Shown here: one piece after another, positions 1 through 6,827 of the stretch
Numbering within the stretch: position 1 is the stretch's first letter
Layout: the number at the start of each line of letters is the position of its first letter
Source of the DNA: CG2-30-58-95 sp964618215
Lineage (GTDB): Bacteria; Chloroflexota; Anaerolineae; Anaerolineales; Villigracilaceae
Assembly (NCBI GenBank): GCA_964618215.1
Contig: CAZTZE010000013.1
Location: forward strand, 14,320 to 78,319
Direction of reading: 5' to 3'
Length of the DNA stretch: 64,000 nucleotides
Notes under the pieces: model-generated
Told to the model about the DNA's origin: nothing
What the model saw: only the letters and a program-made list of their open reading frames with translations
Database searches by the model: none
Made by a program: the position numbers and the translations under genes

Positions 1-20
1 GGCTGAGCGCAGTCGAAGCG
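1..20. repeat. edge of a dispersed intergenic repeat
   Basis: The first bases (GCTGAGCGCAGTCGAAG) match a short motif commonly seen as one arm of intergenic palindromic repeats in bacterial genomes. The partner arm would lie outside the window, so the element cannot be delimited. Bases 21-79 hold no gene; a weak -10-like TATACA lies at 48-53. Confidence 0.3.
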
Positions 21-79
21 CCTGGGTTGAGCCTGATTGAAGTCTGCTATACAGCTAACGCGCATAAGGAGATAAACGA

Positions 80-277
80 ATGATAAAAGTCAAAGAACTG
101 ATTGAAATCTTACAAAGCCTTCCTGAAGATGCGCTCGTTTATGCATATGAAGGGGAAGTCGTTGCAATTGTGATCCGCTCGTCAGACAATAAAACGGAAT
201 TGGGTTACATTCCTGCAAGAGGATCCAAAGAGGACAAAGCATCATTCATTAGGAGTGGTGACCAGGAAAAGGAATGA
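80..277 (+). CDS. small hypothetical protein, 65 aa
   Basis: I do not recognise this protein with certainty. The ATG is preceded by a strong ribosome binding site, AAGGAGAT at 66-73, six bases upstream. It opens with MIKVKELIEILQSLPEDA, a pattern seen in many small hypothetical proteins that begin with 'KELIEiLqqLP.D' and then form a few beta strands; no catalytic motif is visible. Its stop overlaps the next start in an ATGA junction, so it is translationally coupled to the cytidylyltransferase downstream and is probably a real gene. The tail (residues 46-65) is highly charged. No function is assigned. Confidence 0.6.
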   Translation: MIKVKELIEILQSLPEDALVYAYEGEVVAIVIRSSDNKTELGYIPARGSKEDKASFIRSGDQEKE

Positions 278-945
278 AACTCGCCGCCCTCATCCCCATG
301 CGCCATCACTCGCAGCGCGTGCCCGGCAAGAATTACCGCCCGCTGGCTGGGAAGCCGCTCTACCAACACATCATCGAGTCGCTGCTGGCTGTCCCGGAGA
401 TCGGTCAAGTTGTCGTGGATACCGATTCCGCGCCGGTCATGGACGGTCTGCAGGCGCACTTCCCGCAAGTGCGCATCCTGCCCCGCCCCGAACACTTGCG
501 CGCCGACGCCGTCCCGATGAACGACATCCTACTATACGACACCTCGCAGGTCGAGGCTGATTTCTACCTCCAAACCCACAGCACCAACCCACTGCTGCGC
601 GCCGCCACCGTCTCGCGCGCCATCCAGACCTTCCTCGCCGACTATCCCGCCCACGACTCACTCTTCTCGGTGACGCGCCTGCAGACCCGCCTGTGGGACG
701 CGCACGGCCGCGCTCTCAACCACGACCCGGCGGTGCTGCTCCAGACCCAGGACCTGCCGCCCGTTTACGAAGAAAATTCCTGTATCTATATCTTCACCCG
801 TGACAACCTGGCGCGGCGGCGCAACCGTCTTGGCGAACGTCCGTTGCTGTTCGAGATGCAGGCCGCCGAAGCCTGGGACATTGACGATGAACTGGATTTC
901 GCCATTTGCGATTTCCTGCTTTCGCGACGGACGATTGATCACTGA
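274..945 (+). CDS. acylneuraminate/Kdo-type cytidylyltransferase
   Basis: A 223 aa CMP-sugar synthetase of the CMP-NeuNAc/CMP-Kdo synthetase family, which transfers CMP from CTP to the anomeric hydroxyl of an ulosonic acid before glycosyl transfer. The N-terminal nucleotide-binding signature is clear: LIPMRHHSQRVPGKNYRPL (residues 5-23), equivalent to the usual LIPARGGSKRIPGKN. Met replaces the common Ala and the His-His pair is unusual. It is cytosolic, and its length is typical for single-domain NeuA enzymes. It is coupled by an ATGA overlap to the upstream small gene and followed by a hydroxyacid dehydrogenase. The actual sugar is unknown; a second family member lies at 32451-33194. Confidence 0.88.
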   Translation: MKLAALIPMRHHSQRVPGKNYRPLAGKPLYQHIIESLLAVPEIGQVVVDTDSAPVMDGLQAHFPQVRILPRPEHLRADAVPMNDILLYDTSQVEADFYLQTHSTNPLLRAATVSRAIQTFLADYPAHDSLFSVTRLQTRLWDAHGRALNHDPAVLLQTQDLPPVYEENSCIYIFTRDNLARRRNRLGERPLLFEMQAAEAWDIDDELDFAICDFLLSRRTIDH

Positions 946-970
946 TCACTGATCACTGGTAACTGATAAC
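936..970. repeat. heptamer tandem repeat spacer (TGATCAC type)
   Basis: Three exact TGATCAC units run from 936 to 956, followed by variants TGGTAAC and TGATAAC, ending at the next gene's ATG. The repeat begins inside the cytidylyltransferase gene and supplies its last codons and stop (IDH then TGA at 943-945). This is seen directly; its origin is unknown. Confidence 0.85.
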
Positions 971-971
971 T

Positions 972-1931
972 ATGCCCACTGTCTTATTATCCGCCCCCTA
1001 CATGCTCCCCTTCCTCGACCGCTTTCGCCCGGTATTCGAGAAATATGGCATTGACCTGCTCCTGCCCGAAGTCCACGAACGGCTCGGGGAAGCCGAGCTG
1101 CTCCATTACGCCGGCCAATTCGATGGCGCCATTTGCGGCGACGATGGTTACACCGCCCGCGTCCTGGAGGCCTGCGCGCCGCGCCTGAAAGTGATCTCCA
1201 AGTGGGGTACGGGCATTGATTCGATAGACAGCCAGGCGGCGGCCCGGTTGGGCGTTGAAGTCTGCCGCACACCCAATGCCTTCACCCTGCCGGTGGCGGA
1301 TAGCGTGCTGGGCTATATCCTGGCTTTCGCCCGCCGCCAGCCCTGGATGGACAGGGCGGTGAAAACCGGCGAGTGGGATAAACTCCCGGGCCGTTCGCTG
1401 AGCGAATGTACGCTTGGCGTGGTCGGCGTGGGCGCCATCGGCATGGCCGTCGTCCGCCGCGCCCGCGCCTTTGGGATGAGGATTCTCGGCAATGATATCA
1501 TCGAGATTGACCATGTTTTTATCGCCGAAACCGCGATCCAAATGACCTCTCTCGACTCTCTTCTCTCTGATTCCGATTTCATCAGTTTGAACTGCGACCT
1601 GAACCCGACCAGTTATCATCTCATCAACGCCGCTGCGTTGGCGAAGATGAAGCCGACTTCCATCCTAATCAACACCGCCCGCGGCCCGGTTGTGGACGAA
1701 CCGGCGCTGGTCGCGGCTCTGCAAAAGGGTACAATTGGCGGCGCGGCGCTGGATGTGTTTGAGACTGAGCCGCTGCCAGTGAAGAGTCTGCTGCGGCAGA
1801 TGGACAACGTGATGCTCGCCCCGCACAACGCCAATTCCAGCCCGGCCGCCTGGGAGCGGGTGCATTGGAATACGATCCGCAATTTACTGGAGGGTTTAGG
1901 ATTAACAATGGACGACAAAAAAGGTATTTGA
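972..1931 (+). CDS. D-isomer-specific 2-hydroxyacid dehydrogenase
   Basis: A 319 aa NAD-dependent oxidoreductase of the phosphoglycerate dehydrogenase/2-hydroxyacid dehydrogenase family, which interconverts a 2-hydroxyacid and a 2-oxoacid. The cofactor-binding Rossmann loop VGVGAIG is at 151-157. The catalytic set is complete: Arg237 in NTARGPVVD, Glu264 in DVFETEP and His285 in APHNAN. There is no ACT or other C-terminal regulatory domain, so it is a short form, unlike SerA of serine synthesis. Its position between a CMP-sugar synthetase and an SDR suggests it acts on a sugar acid for glycan synthesis (inference). The ATG directly follows the heptamer repeat, with no clear ribosome binding site. 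Confidence 0.88.
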   Translation: MPTVLLSAPYMLPFLDRFRPVFEKYGIDLLLPEVHERLGEAELLHYAGQFDGAICGDDGYTARVLEACAPRLKVISKWGTGIDSIDSQAAARLGVEVCRTPNAFTLPVADSVLGYILAFARRQPWMDRAVKTGEWDKLPGRSLSECTLGVVGVGAIGMAVVRRARAFGMRILGNDIIEIDHVFIAETAIQMTSLDSLLSDSDFISLNCDLNPTSYHLINAAALAKMKPTSILINTARGPVVDEPALVAALQKGTIGGAALDVFETEPLPVKSLLRQMDNVMLAPHNANSSPAAWERVHWNTIRNLLEGLGLTMDDKKGI

Positions 1932-1993
1932 TTTGGGCGCGTTTCATTTGAGTTGAGAGTGGTTGCTGTTTTGATTTTTTAGAGGAATACATT

Positions 1994-2206
1994 ATGAAAC
2001 AAGAATTCTATGTGATTAGTGAACATGACGAAGATGGCTTCTTCGTCGGTGAGGTGCCCCAATTGCGCGGCTGTTACACGCAGGGACGAACATTGGACGA
2101 ATTATTGAAAAACATCCGTGAAGTGATTGAACTCTGCCTGGAAGACCAGCCCGAGGCTCAAAATGTCCTCCCGGAATTCATCGGGGTTCAAAAGGTGACT
2201 GTCTGA
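1994..2206 (+). CDS. hicB: HicB-family antitoxin, orphaned
   Basis: A 70 aa protein of the short HicB/UPF0150 type. The signature runs through DEDGFFVGEVPQLRGCYTQG (residues 13-32) and the helix TLDELLKNIREVIELCLED. HicB forms a partial RNase H fold that binds and neutralises the HicA RNA-cleaving toxin. This version lacks a C-terminal DNA-binding domain, which is normal for the short class. The start has a good site, AGAGGA, at about 1980-1985. It overlaps the residual hicA frame by a TGATG junction, the usual coupling of such pairs. Because the toxin is gutted, the antitoxin appears to be a leftover or a solo protein. Confidence 0.85.
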   Translation: MKQEFYVISEHDEDGFFVGEVPQLRGCYTQGRTLDELLKNIREVIELCLEDQPEAQNVLPEFIGVQKVTV

Positions 2207-2301
2207 TGCCTCAACTCCCGACGCTTCGAGCGGAGCAGTTGATCTCTGCTTTGAGAGATGCCAACATCTCCCCCGAAGACCTGCTCCACTTACTGCGGTA
2301 A
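2206..2301 (+). pseudogene. hicA: hicA toxin remnant with core deleted
   Basis: A 31-codon frame begins at the ATG overlapping the hicB stop. Its first part, MPQLPTLRAEQLISAL, resembles the HicA N-terminus, and its second part, LRDANISPEDLLHLL, resembles the HicA C-terminus (usual form: ILRDAGISxEEFLELL). The middle of about 40-45 residues, which carries the catalytic His of the GSH motif and the double-stranded-RNA-binding fold, is absent. The two ends are joined in frame. This is read directly from the sequence and compared with remembered family features; the toxin cannot be active. Confidence 0.72.
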
Positions 2302-2311
2302 AATCGGTACT

Positions 2312-3103
2312 ATGTCCAATCCGAAATCAAAAATCGTTCTCATCACCGGCGCAGCGGGCGGAATCGGGCGCGCGACGGTGCATCTATTCGCTGAATACGG
2401 CTGGCGGGTCATCGGCGTGGACCGCGCTCCCTTCGCCTCCGCTCTGGGCAAGCCCTTCGGTAAGGACTTTCCCAACAACGGCCTGTTCATCCAGTCCGAT
2501 ATCTCGGATCCTGAAGCGTTGGAGGCAATTTTCGCCCAGGCGCGGGGCTATGCCGATCATTTGAATGCGCTGGTCAACAACGCCGCCCTGCAAATCTCCA
2601 AACCCATGCTGGATACCAGTGTGGAAGAATGGGATGCTGTCATGGCCTCCAATCTGCGCTCGGTCTTCCTGAGCGCCAAACTGGCCTACCCACTCTTCAA
2701 GGTGGCGGGCGGCGGGGCCATTGTCAACATCTCCTCCGTCCATGCCGTGCAGACCTCGGCCAATCTCGCCGCCTACGCCGCCAGCAAAGGCGGCCTGCTG
2801 GCGCTGACGCGCGCCATGGCGATCGAGTTCGCGCCGGATAACATCCGCGTCAATGCCATCCTGCCCGGCGCGGTGGATACGCCCATGCTGCGCGCCGGCC
2901 TGGGGCGCGGCCATGCCGGCGATGGCGAAATGCAGGAGCGGCTGGACAACCTCGCCCGTAAAACCGTCAGCGGCAAAGTGGGCAAACCCGAAGAGATCGC
3001 CCACGCCATCTATTTTCTCGCTGACGAGGCGCAATCCTCGTTCATGACCGGCCAATCCATGATCGTGGACGGCGGCGCGACGGCGAGATTGAGCACGGAG
3101 TGA
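2312..3103 (+). CDS. short-chain dehydrogenase/reductase (SDR)
   Basis: A 263 aa classical SDR. The cofactor motif TGAAGGIG is at 12-19 and NNAA at 89-92. The catalytic Ser142, Tyr155 and Lys159 (YAASK) are all present, and the C-terminal SFMTGQSMIVDGG is typical. Such enzymes oxidise or reduce sugar or polyol hydroxyls with NAD(P). The ATG at 2312 is preferred because the upstream in-frame ATG at 2258 would run through the hicA remnant and adds 18 residues foreign to SDRs. The gene follows the CMP-sugar synthetase and hydroxyacid dehydrogenase, interrupted only by the HicAB relic. The stop codon is the first part of a heptamer repeat. Confidence 0.88.
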   Translation: MSNPKSKIVLITGAAGGIGRATVHLFAEYGWRVIGVDRAPFASALGKPFGKDFPNNGLFIQSDISDPEALEAIFAQARGYADHLNALVNNAALQISKPMLDTSVEEWDAVMASNLRSVFLSAKLAYPLFKVAGGGAIVNISSVHAVQTSANLAAYAASKGGLLALTRAMAIEFAPDNIRVNAILPGAVDTPMLRAGLGRGHAGDGEMQERLDNLARKTVSGKVGKPEEIAHAIYFLADEAQSSFMTGQSMIVDGGATARLSTE

Positions 3104-3157
3104 TGCGTGATACGTGATGCGTGATGCGTACTGCGTATTGCGTACTGCGTAATGCGT
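3102..3157. repeat. heptamer tandem repeat spacer (xxTGCGT type)
   Basis: Eight consecutive 7-base units are visible: GATGCGT, GATACGT, GATGCGT, GATGCGT, ACTGCGT, ATTGCGT, ACTGCGT, AATGCGT. The first unit overlaps the TGA stop of the SDR gene. Together with the following ACTTTCGACCTTCAA it fills the spacer before the next gene. Confidence 0.9.
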
Positions 3158-3169
3158 AACGACCTGCCG

Positions 3170-3184
3170 ACTTTCGACCTTCAA
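3170..3184. repeat. direct repeat flanking the MptE-like gene (left copy)
   Basis: ACTTTCGACCTTCAA occurs here, five bases before the ATG at 3190, and again identically at 4018-4032, immediately after the stop of the same gene. Both copies are built of ACTTTCG/ACCTTCA-like heptamers. Confidence 0.85.
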
Positions 3185-3189
3185 TCAAA

Positions 3190-4017
3190 ATGACCGGACT
3201 TCGCCAGACTCTCAAGAAAATTACCCCTGCGCCTATTTGGGATGCAGCGCGTGCCACATACGACGCGCTGAATCGCCTTCCCGAAGTGCCTTCAGCCTAC
3301 CTGCATCCCTGGCGGCAGGAGAGCATTTGTCGTCTGACTGGGCTGAAAGATATTCATCGCGGCCAACGCTGCTTCATTATCGGCAATGGCCCCAGCCTGC
3401 GCCAGACCGACTTGACCAAACTGCGCGGCGAATTCACCTTCGGCCTCAACCGCATTTACCTCCTGTTCCCCGAATTGGGTTTCAGGAGCACATATTTCCT
3501 CTCGATGAACGACCTGGTTATCGAGCAGTGCGCCGAGGAAATCCTTACCCTGCCAATGCCAAAATTCCTCTCCTGGCGCTCCCACCGCTTCTTTCCACCT
3601 GAAACGTTCCAACGTGCTAACGTGCCAACGTTTCTTTATACTACCTACACCGGCCCGAAGTTTGCCCGCAACGTCACCGGTCGGCTGTGGGAGGGCGCAA
3701 CGGTCACTTACGTGGCATTGCAGTTGGCCTATTACATGGGCTTTTCGCAAGCCATCCTGATTGGCGTGGACCACAATTTCGTTACCAAAGGTGATGCCAA
3801 TAAAACCATCACATCGCAGGGCGATGACCCCAACCACTTCGCGCCGAATTACTTTGGCAAAGGCTTCAAGTGGCAACTGCCCGACCTGGAGACCTCCGAG
3901 CGGGCATATCGCATGGCAAAGGCCGCTTATTCCGAGGCAGGCCGCGAGGTCCTGGATGCCACCGTCGGCGGCAAACTGACCGTCTTTCCGAAAGCCGACT
4001 ACCTGTCTCTTTTCTAA
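3190..4017 (+). CDS. MptE-like / DUF115-family protein
   Basis: A 275 aa protein with the hallmark FIIGNGPSLRQTDLTKL starting near residue 62. The IIGNGPSL loop (63-70) is shared by the MptE-like DUF115 family and resembles the nucleotide loop of GT42 sialyltransferases. Further conserved stretches are FTFGLNRIYLLF, about 20 residues after the loop, and ILIGVDHNF near residue 197. In surface-glycan loci these proteins are usually suspected glycosyltransferases or pseudaminic-acid transfer factors rather than pterin kinases. Its neighbours (CMP-sugar synthetase, GT2) fit a CMP-sugar transferase, which is an inference. A four-unit octamer repeat lies inside the coding sequence at 3603-3634. Confidence 0.72.
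   Translation: MTGLRQTLKKITPAPIWDAARATYDALNRLPEVPSAYLHPWRQESICRLTGLKDIHRGQRCFIIGNGPSLRQTDLTKLRGEFTFGLNRIYLLFPELGFRSTYFLSMNDLVIEQCAEEILTLPMPKFLSWRSHRFFPPETFQRANVPTFLYTTYTGPKFARNVTGRLWEGATVTYVALQLAYYMGFSQAILIGVDHNFVTKGDANKTITSQGDDPNHFAPNYFGKGFKWQLPDLETSERAYRMAKAAYSEAGREVLDATVGGKLTVFPKADYLSLF
3603..3634. repeat. octamer tandem repeat inside a coding sequence
   Basis: Four 8-base units, AACGTTCC, AACGTGCT, AACGTGCC and AACGTTTC, sit inside the MptE-like gene and are translated in frame as part of ETFQRANVPTFL. The style resembles the intergenic heptamers nearby. Confidence 0.85.
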
Positions 4018-4110
4018 ACTTTCGACCTTCAACCCTTCGCTTCGCTCCCTGGCCTAGCCCGCCAGGGCAGGCAGGGCAAGCCTTGAACCTTCAACCTTCA
4101 ACTTTCCAAC
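4018..4110. repeat. heptamer repeat spacer with embedded motif shared with 12827
   Basis: The spacer starts with the right copy of ACTTTCGACCTTCAA (4018-4032) and ends with AACCTTC, AACCTTC, AACTTTC and CAACC (4086-4110). Between them, CGCTCCCTGGCCTAGCC (4043-4059) recurs exactly at 12827-12843 in another intergenic region. The repeat runs into the start of the next gene, which appears to begin at TTG 4083 inside it. Confidence 0.8.
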
Positions 4111-5042
4111 CGCTTGTTACCATCATCACCCCATCCTACAACCAGGCGCGTTTCCTCGAAGCCACATTGCGCTCGGTGTTGGAACAGGATTATCCGGACA
4201 TCGAATACCTGGTCATAGACGGCGCCTCGACCGACGGCAGCGTGGAGATCATCCGGAAGTATGCCGACCGGCTGGCCTGGTGGGTCTCCGAGAAGGATTC
4301 CGGCCAGTCGGAGGCGGTCAACAAGGGCCTGCAACGGGCGCGCGGCGAAATCGTTGGCTGGCTGAACTCGGACGACGTGTACCTGCCCGGGGCGGTCTCC
4401 GCGGCGGTGGCGGCCTTCCAGTCCCATCCCGAAGCGGGCCTTGTCTATGGCGATGCCCTGGCGATCGACGCGGAGGGCAAACCGTTCAACCTGATGCGCG
4501 CCCGGCAGTACACGCTGGCTGACCTGCTGGCTTTCAACATCATCTGCCAGCCGGCGGCTTTCATGCGCCATTCCGTGCTGGAAGATGTGGATTATCTCGA
4601 CCCGGCCTACCAACTATTAATGGATAACCTGCTCTGGATGCGCATGGCGCAGAAAGCCCCGTTGGGTTATGTACCGCAGACTTGGGCGGCGGCGCGCTAC
4701 CATGACCAAGCCAAGAACCGCACGCGCGGCGCGGCTTACGGACGCGAGGCTAAGGCGCTGATTGACGACCTGAAATCCCGCCCGGAATTTGCCGAAATCA
4801 TCGCCGCGGACGAGAAGCGTATCATGGCGGGCGTCAACCGTTTCGATGCCTTCTACCTGACCGACGCCGGTCAGCCGCGTGATGCACTGTGCGCCTATGG
4901 GCGCGCCTTCCGCCTGCATCCAGCCACCGCCCTCGGCGACTGGAAACATGCCTTGCTGGCCGTTTTCTCGCTGCTCGGATTGCACAAGCTGCGCGCCATT
5001 TATGATCGTCTGCGCACTCGCCACTTGGGACTGAAAGAATAG
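4083..5042 (+). CDS. glycosyltransferase family 2
   Basis: A GT-A-fold inverting transferase of about 319 aa. The first conserved strand is LVTIITPSYNQ, followed by the nucleotide-binding IDGASTDGS, and the metal-binding Asp pair lies in WLNSDDVY. No ATG or GTG occurs near the domain start. TTG at 4083, inside the repeat spacer, is the only sensible start, and the ORF open to 3870 is not meaningful because its N-terminus overlaps the previous gene. It is closely related to the GT2 at 11995-12786 (shared SVLEQDYPDIEY and RLAWWVSE). A C-terminal extension of about 70 residues may be a membrane-associated helix region. The acceptor is unknown. Confidence 0.82.
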   Translation: MNLQPSTFQPLVTIITPSYNQARFLEATLRSVLEQDYPDIEYLVIDGASTDGSVEIIRKYADRLAWWVSEKDSGQSEAVNKGLQRARGEIVGWLNSDDVYLPGAVSAAVAAFQSHPEAGLVYGDALAIDAEGKPFNLMRARQYTLADLLAFNIICQPAAFMRHSVLEDVDYLDPAYQLLMDNLLWMRMAQKAPLGYVPQTWAAARYHDQAKNRTRGAAYGREAKALIDDLKSRPEFAEIIAADEKRIMAGVNRFDAFYLTDAGQPRDALCAYGRAFRLHPATALGDWKHALLAVFSLLGLHKLRAIYDRLRTRHLGLKE

Positions 5043-5045
5043 ACC

Positions 5046-6803
5046 ATGCCACGCCGCAATTGGCTTTCCTGGCTTCCCGCTGCACTATCAGCCGCTTTCG
5101 GCTTGTCCCTGATCGCCGTGGCCTTACTTCCCTATGGAAGCATGAAGGCTTTGGCTGATGCGCTCATGCCGGATGGCAATTTCACTTCCTTGAAGGCAGG
5201 AAATGCCGGGGTATTCAGGGGGCTGCTCGCTGCGGGCGGGGTGGCCTTCCTGGGTTTGGCAGCGTTGACCGTTCTCCGGCGCTGGGGACTTGTCCTTTCT
5301 TTCTTCAAGCAATTTTGGGCGGATGCCCGCCGCTTTTTCGCCGCCCTGCGCCAGCACACGGACAAAGCCGGTTTCCTGGCGGCATTGCTGGTCATCATGA
5401 CGCTGGCAGTCATTTACCGGCTGGAATACATCTATTCGTCTTTACACCATGACGAAGCCTATACCTGCGTGGCTTTTGCCCATTCTCTGTTCGCTGCCGC
5501 AACTGATTATCACCTGCCAAATAACCACGTTTTTCATTCCATCCTGGTCTATTTTTCAACCCAATTATTTGGCCTCCCGCCCTGGGCGGTGCGCCTTCCG
5601 GCTTTTACTGCTGGCGTGCTGCTCGTCCCGGCGGCCTATTGGCTGGCGAAACGCCTTTACGACCGCTGGACGGCCCTCGGCGCGGCGCTGCTGGTAGCCT
5701 GGTTCCCGGCGCTGGTCGCTTACTCCAATAACGCCCGCGGCTACACCCTCGTCGCTCTCTTTACCCTGCTAACCCTGGCGCTGGGCGATTATGTCCGCAA
5801 AGAGAAAAATCTCTTTGCCTGGGGGTTGATCAGCCTGTTCTCTGCGCTCGGCTTCTACAGCGTGCCGGTAATGCTATTTCCCTTCGGCGTGCTGTTCGTC
5901 TGGTTGTTCATAGAAAACCAGGCCTCCTCCGACGGGCCGTATCGCACGAAATGGGAATTCATCTGCCACTGGCTGGCAGCCGGTCTGGGGACGGCGTTCC
6001 TGACCGTTTTGTTCTACCTGCCGATCATGGTCTATACCGGTCCGCAGAAACTTTTTGCCAACGGATTCGTCGCCCCGTTGCCCTGGGCGGATCTGGCGGA
6101 GACGCTTTCCCATCGCTTTGCTGAAACATGGGCCGAGTGGACCTTCCGTCTCCCACCGGCTGTCATCCTCTTGCTCGCCGCAGGCTGGACCTTGAGCCTG
6201 GTCCTCCACCATCGGCTTTCAAACACCCGCATCCCTTTGCATCTAGCGGCGCTGCTGTGGATTGTCGTTTTGTTAATCGTACAACGGCCGAATGCCTGGT
6301 CGAAGGTGTGGGTATTCCTCCAGCCGCTGATGCTCATCTGGGCGGCCGCCGGGACGCTCGGCCTGCTGCGAAAAATCCGCCTGAACTTTGGGCGCGGCGT
6401 GCCGCTGGCGGCGGTCGTCTTCGGCCTGGCCTTGCTGGCGGGACTGTGGCGTGCCACCCGCTTGGCCCCTGAACTGCCGGAACTGTGGGCCGCGCGCGGC
6501 GACGAGGAGAGAGCCGTCCTGTTCGTCCAGAGTCAGTTGCAGGCAGGCGACCTAATCGTCGTCTCCCCGCCGGATGACGCCCCGGTGTGGTACTATTCCG
6601 AACTGCACGGCATCCCAGATGTTCATTTCGACGTAGAGACAGCCTTCGAGCGCGCCCTGGTGTTGGTGGATCCGGTTGAGGGTCAGACTCCCGCGTCGGT
6701 CGTCGTCGAACGCGGCCCTGATCCGGCGCTGCTGTCAGTAGAATCGTGCAGTCTGTTGGAAACGTTCGGTAAAATACAGGTATTCGATTGCCCGCGCAAG
6801 TAG
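5046..6803 (+). CDS. GT-C membrane glycosyltransferase (PMT/ArnT-like)
   Basis: A 585 aa polytopic membrane protein with about 11-13 hydrophobic segments. The first large external loop carries the acidic signature LHHDEAYT with Asp136-Glu137, the position of the catalytic acidic pair in PMT/ArnT-type transferases that use polyprenyl-phosphate sugars. A soluble C-terminal part of about 110 residues follows the last membrane segment, as in many family members. It starts three bases after the GT2 stop. The first two hydrophobic segments precede the catalytic loop, an arrangement slightly longer than usual. Substrate and acceptor are not predictable. Confidence 0.75.
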   Translation: MPRRNWLSWLPAALSAAFGLSLIAVALLPYGSMKALADALMPDGNFTSLKAGNAGVFRGLLAAGGVAFLGLAALTVLRRWGLVLSFFKQFWADARRFFAALRQHTDKAGFLAALLVIMTLAVIYRLEYIYSSLHHDEAYTCVAFAHSLFAAATDYHLPNNHVFHSILVYFSTQLFGLPPWAVRLPAFTAGVLLVPAAYWLAKRLYDRWTALGAALLVAWFPALVAYSNNARGYTLVALFTLLTLALGDYVRKEKNLFAWGLISLFSALGFYSVPVMLFPFGVLFVWLFIENQASSDGPYRTKWEFICHWLAAGLGTAFLTVLFYLPIMVYTGPQKLFANGFVAPLPWADLAETLSHRFAETWAEWTFRLPPAVILLLAAGWTLSLVLHHRLSNTRIPLHLAALLWIVVLLIVQRPNAWSKVWVFLQPLMLIWAAAGTLGLLRKIRLNFGRGVPLAAVVFGLALLAGLWRATRLAPELPELWAARGDEERAVLFVQSQLQAGDLIVVSPPDDAPVWYYSELHGIPDVHFDVETAFERALVLVDPVEGQTPASVVVERGPDPALLSVESCSLLETFGKIQVFDCPRK

Positions 6804-6827
6804 CCGAAGGCCTATTTGGGAGAATTC

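Noticed and set aside
3102..3157. Possible CRISPR array
   Set aside because: The units are 7 bases with no unique spacers and no cas genes nearby; it is a simple tandem repeat.
2384..3184. 266-codon open frame on the minus strand
   Set aside because: It is antisense to a well-supported SDR and begins inside the heptamer repeat; the translation is low in family-like motifs.
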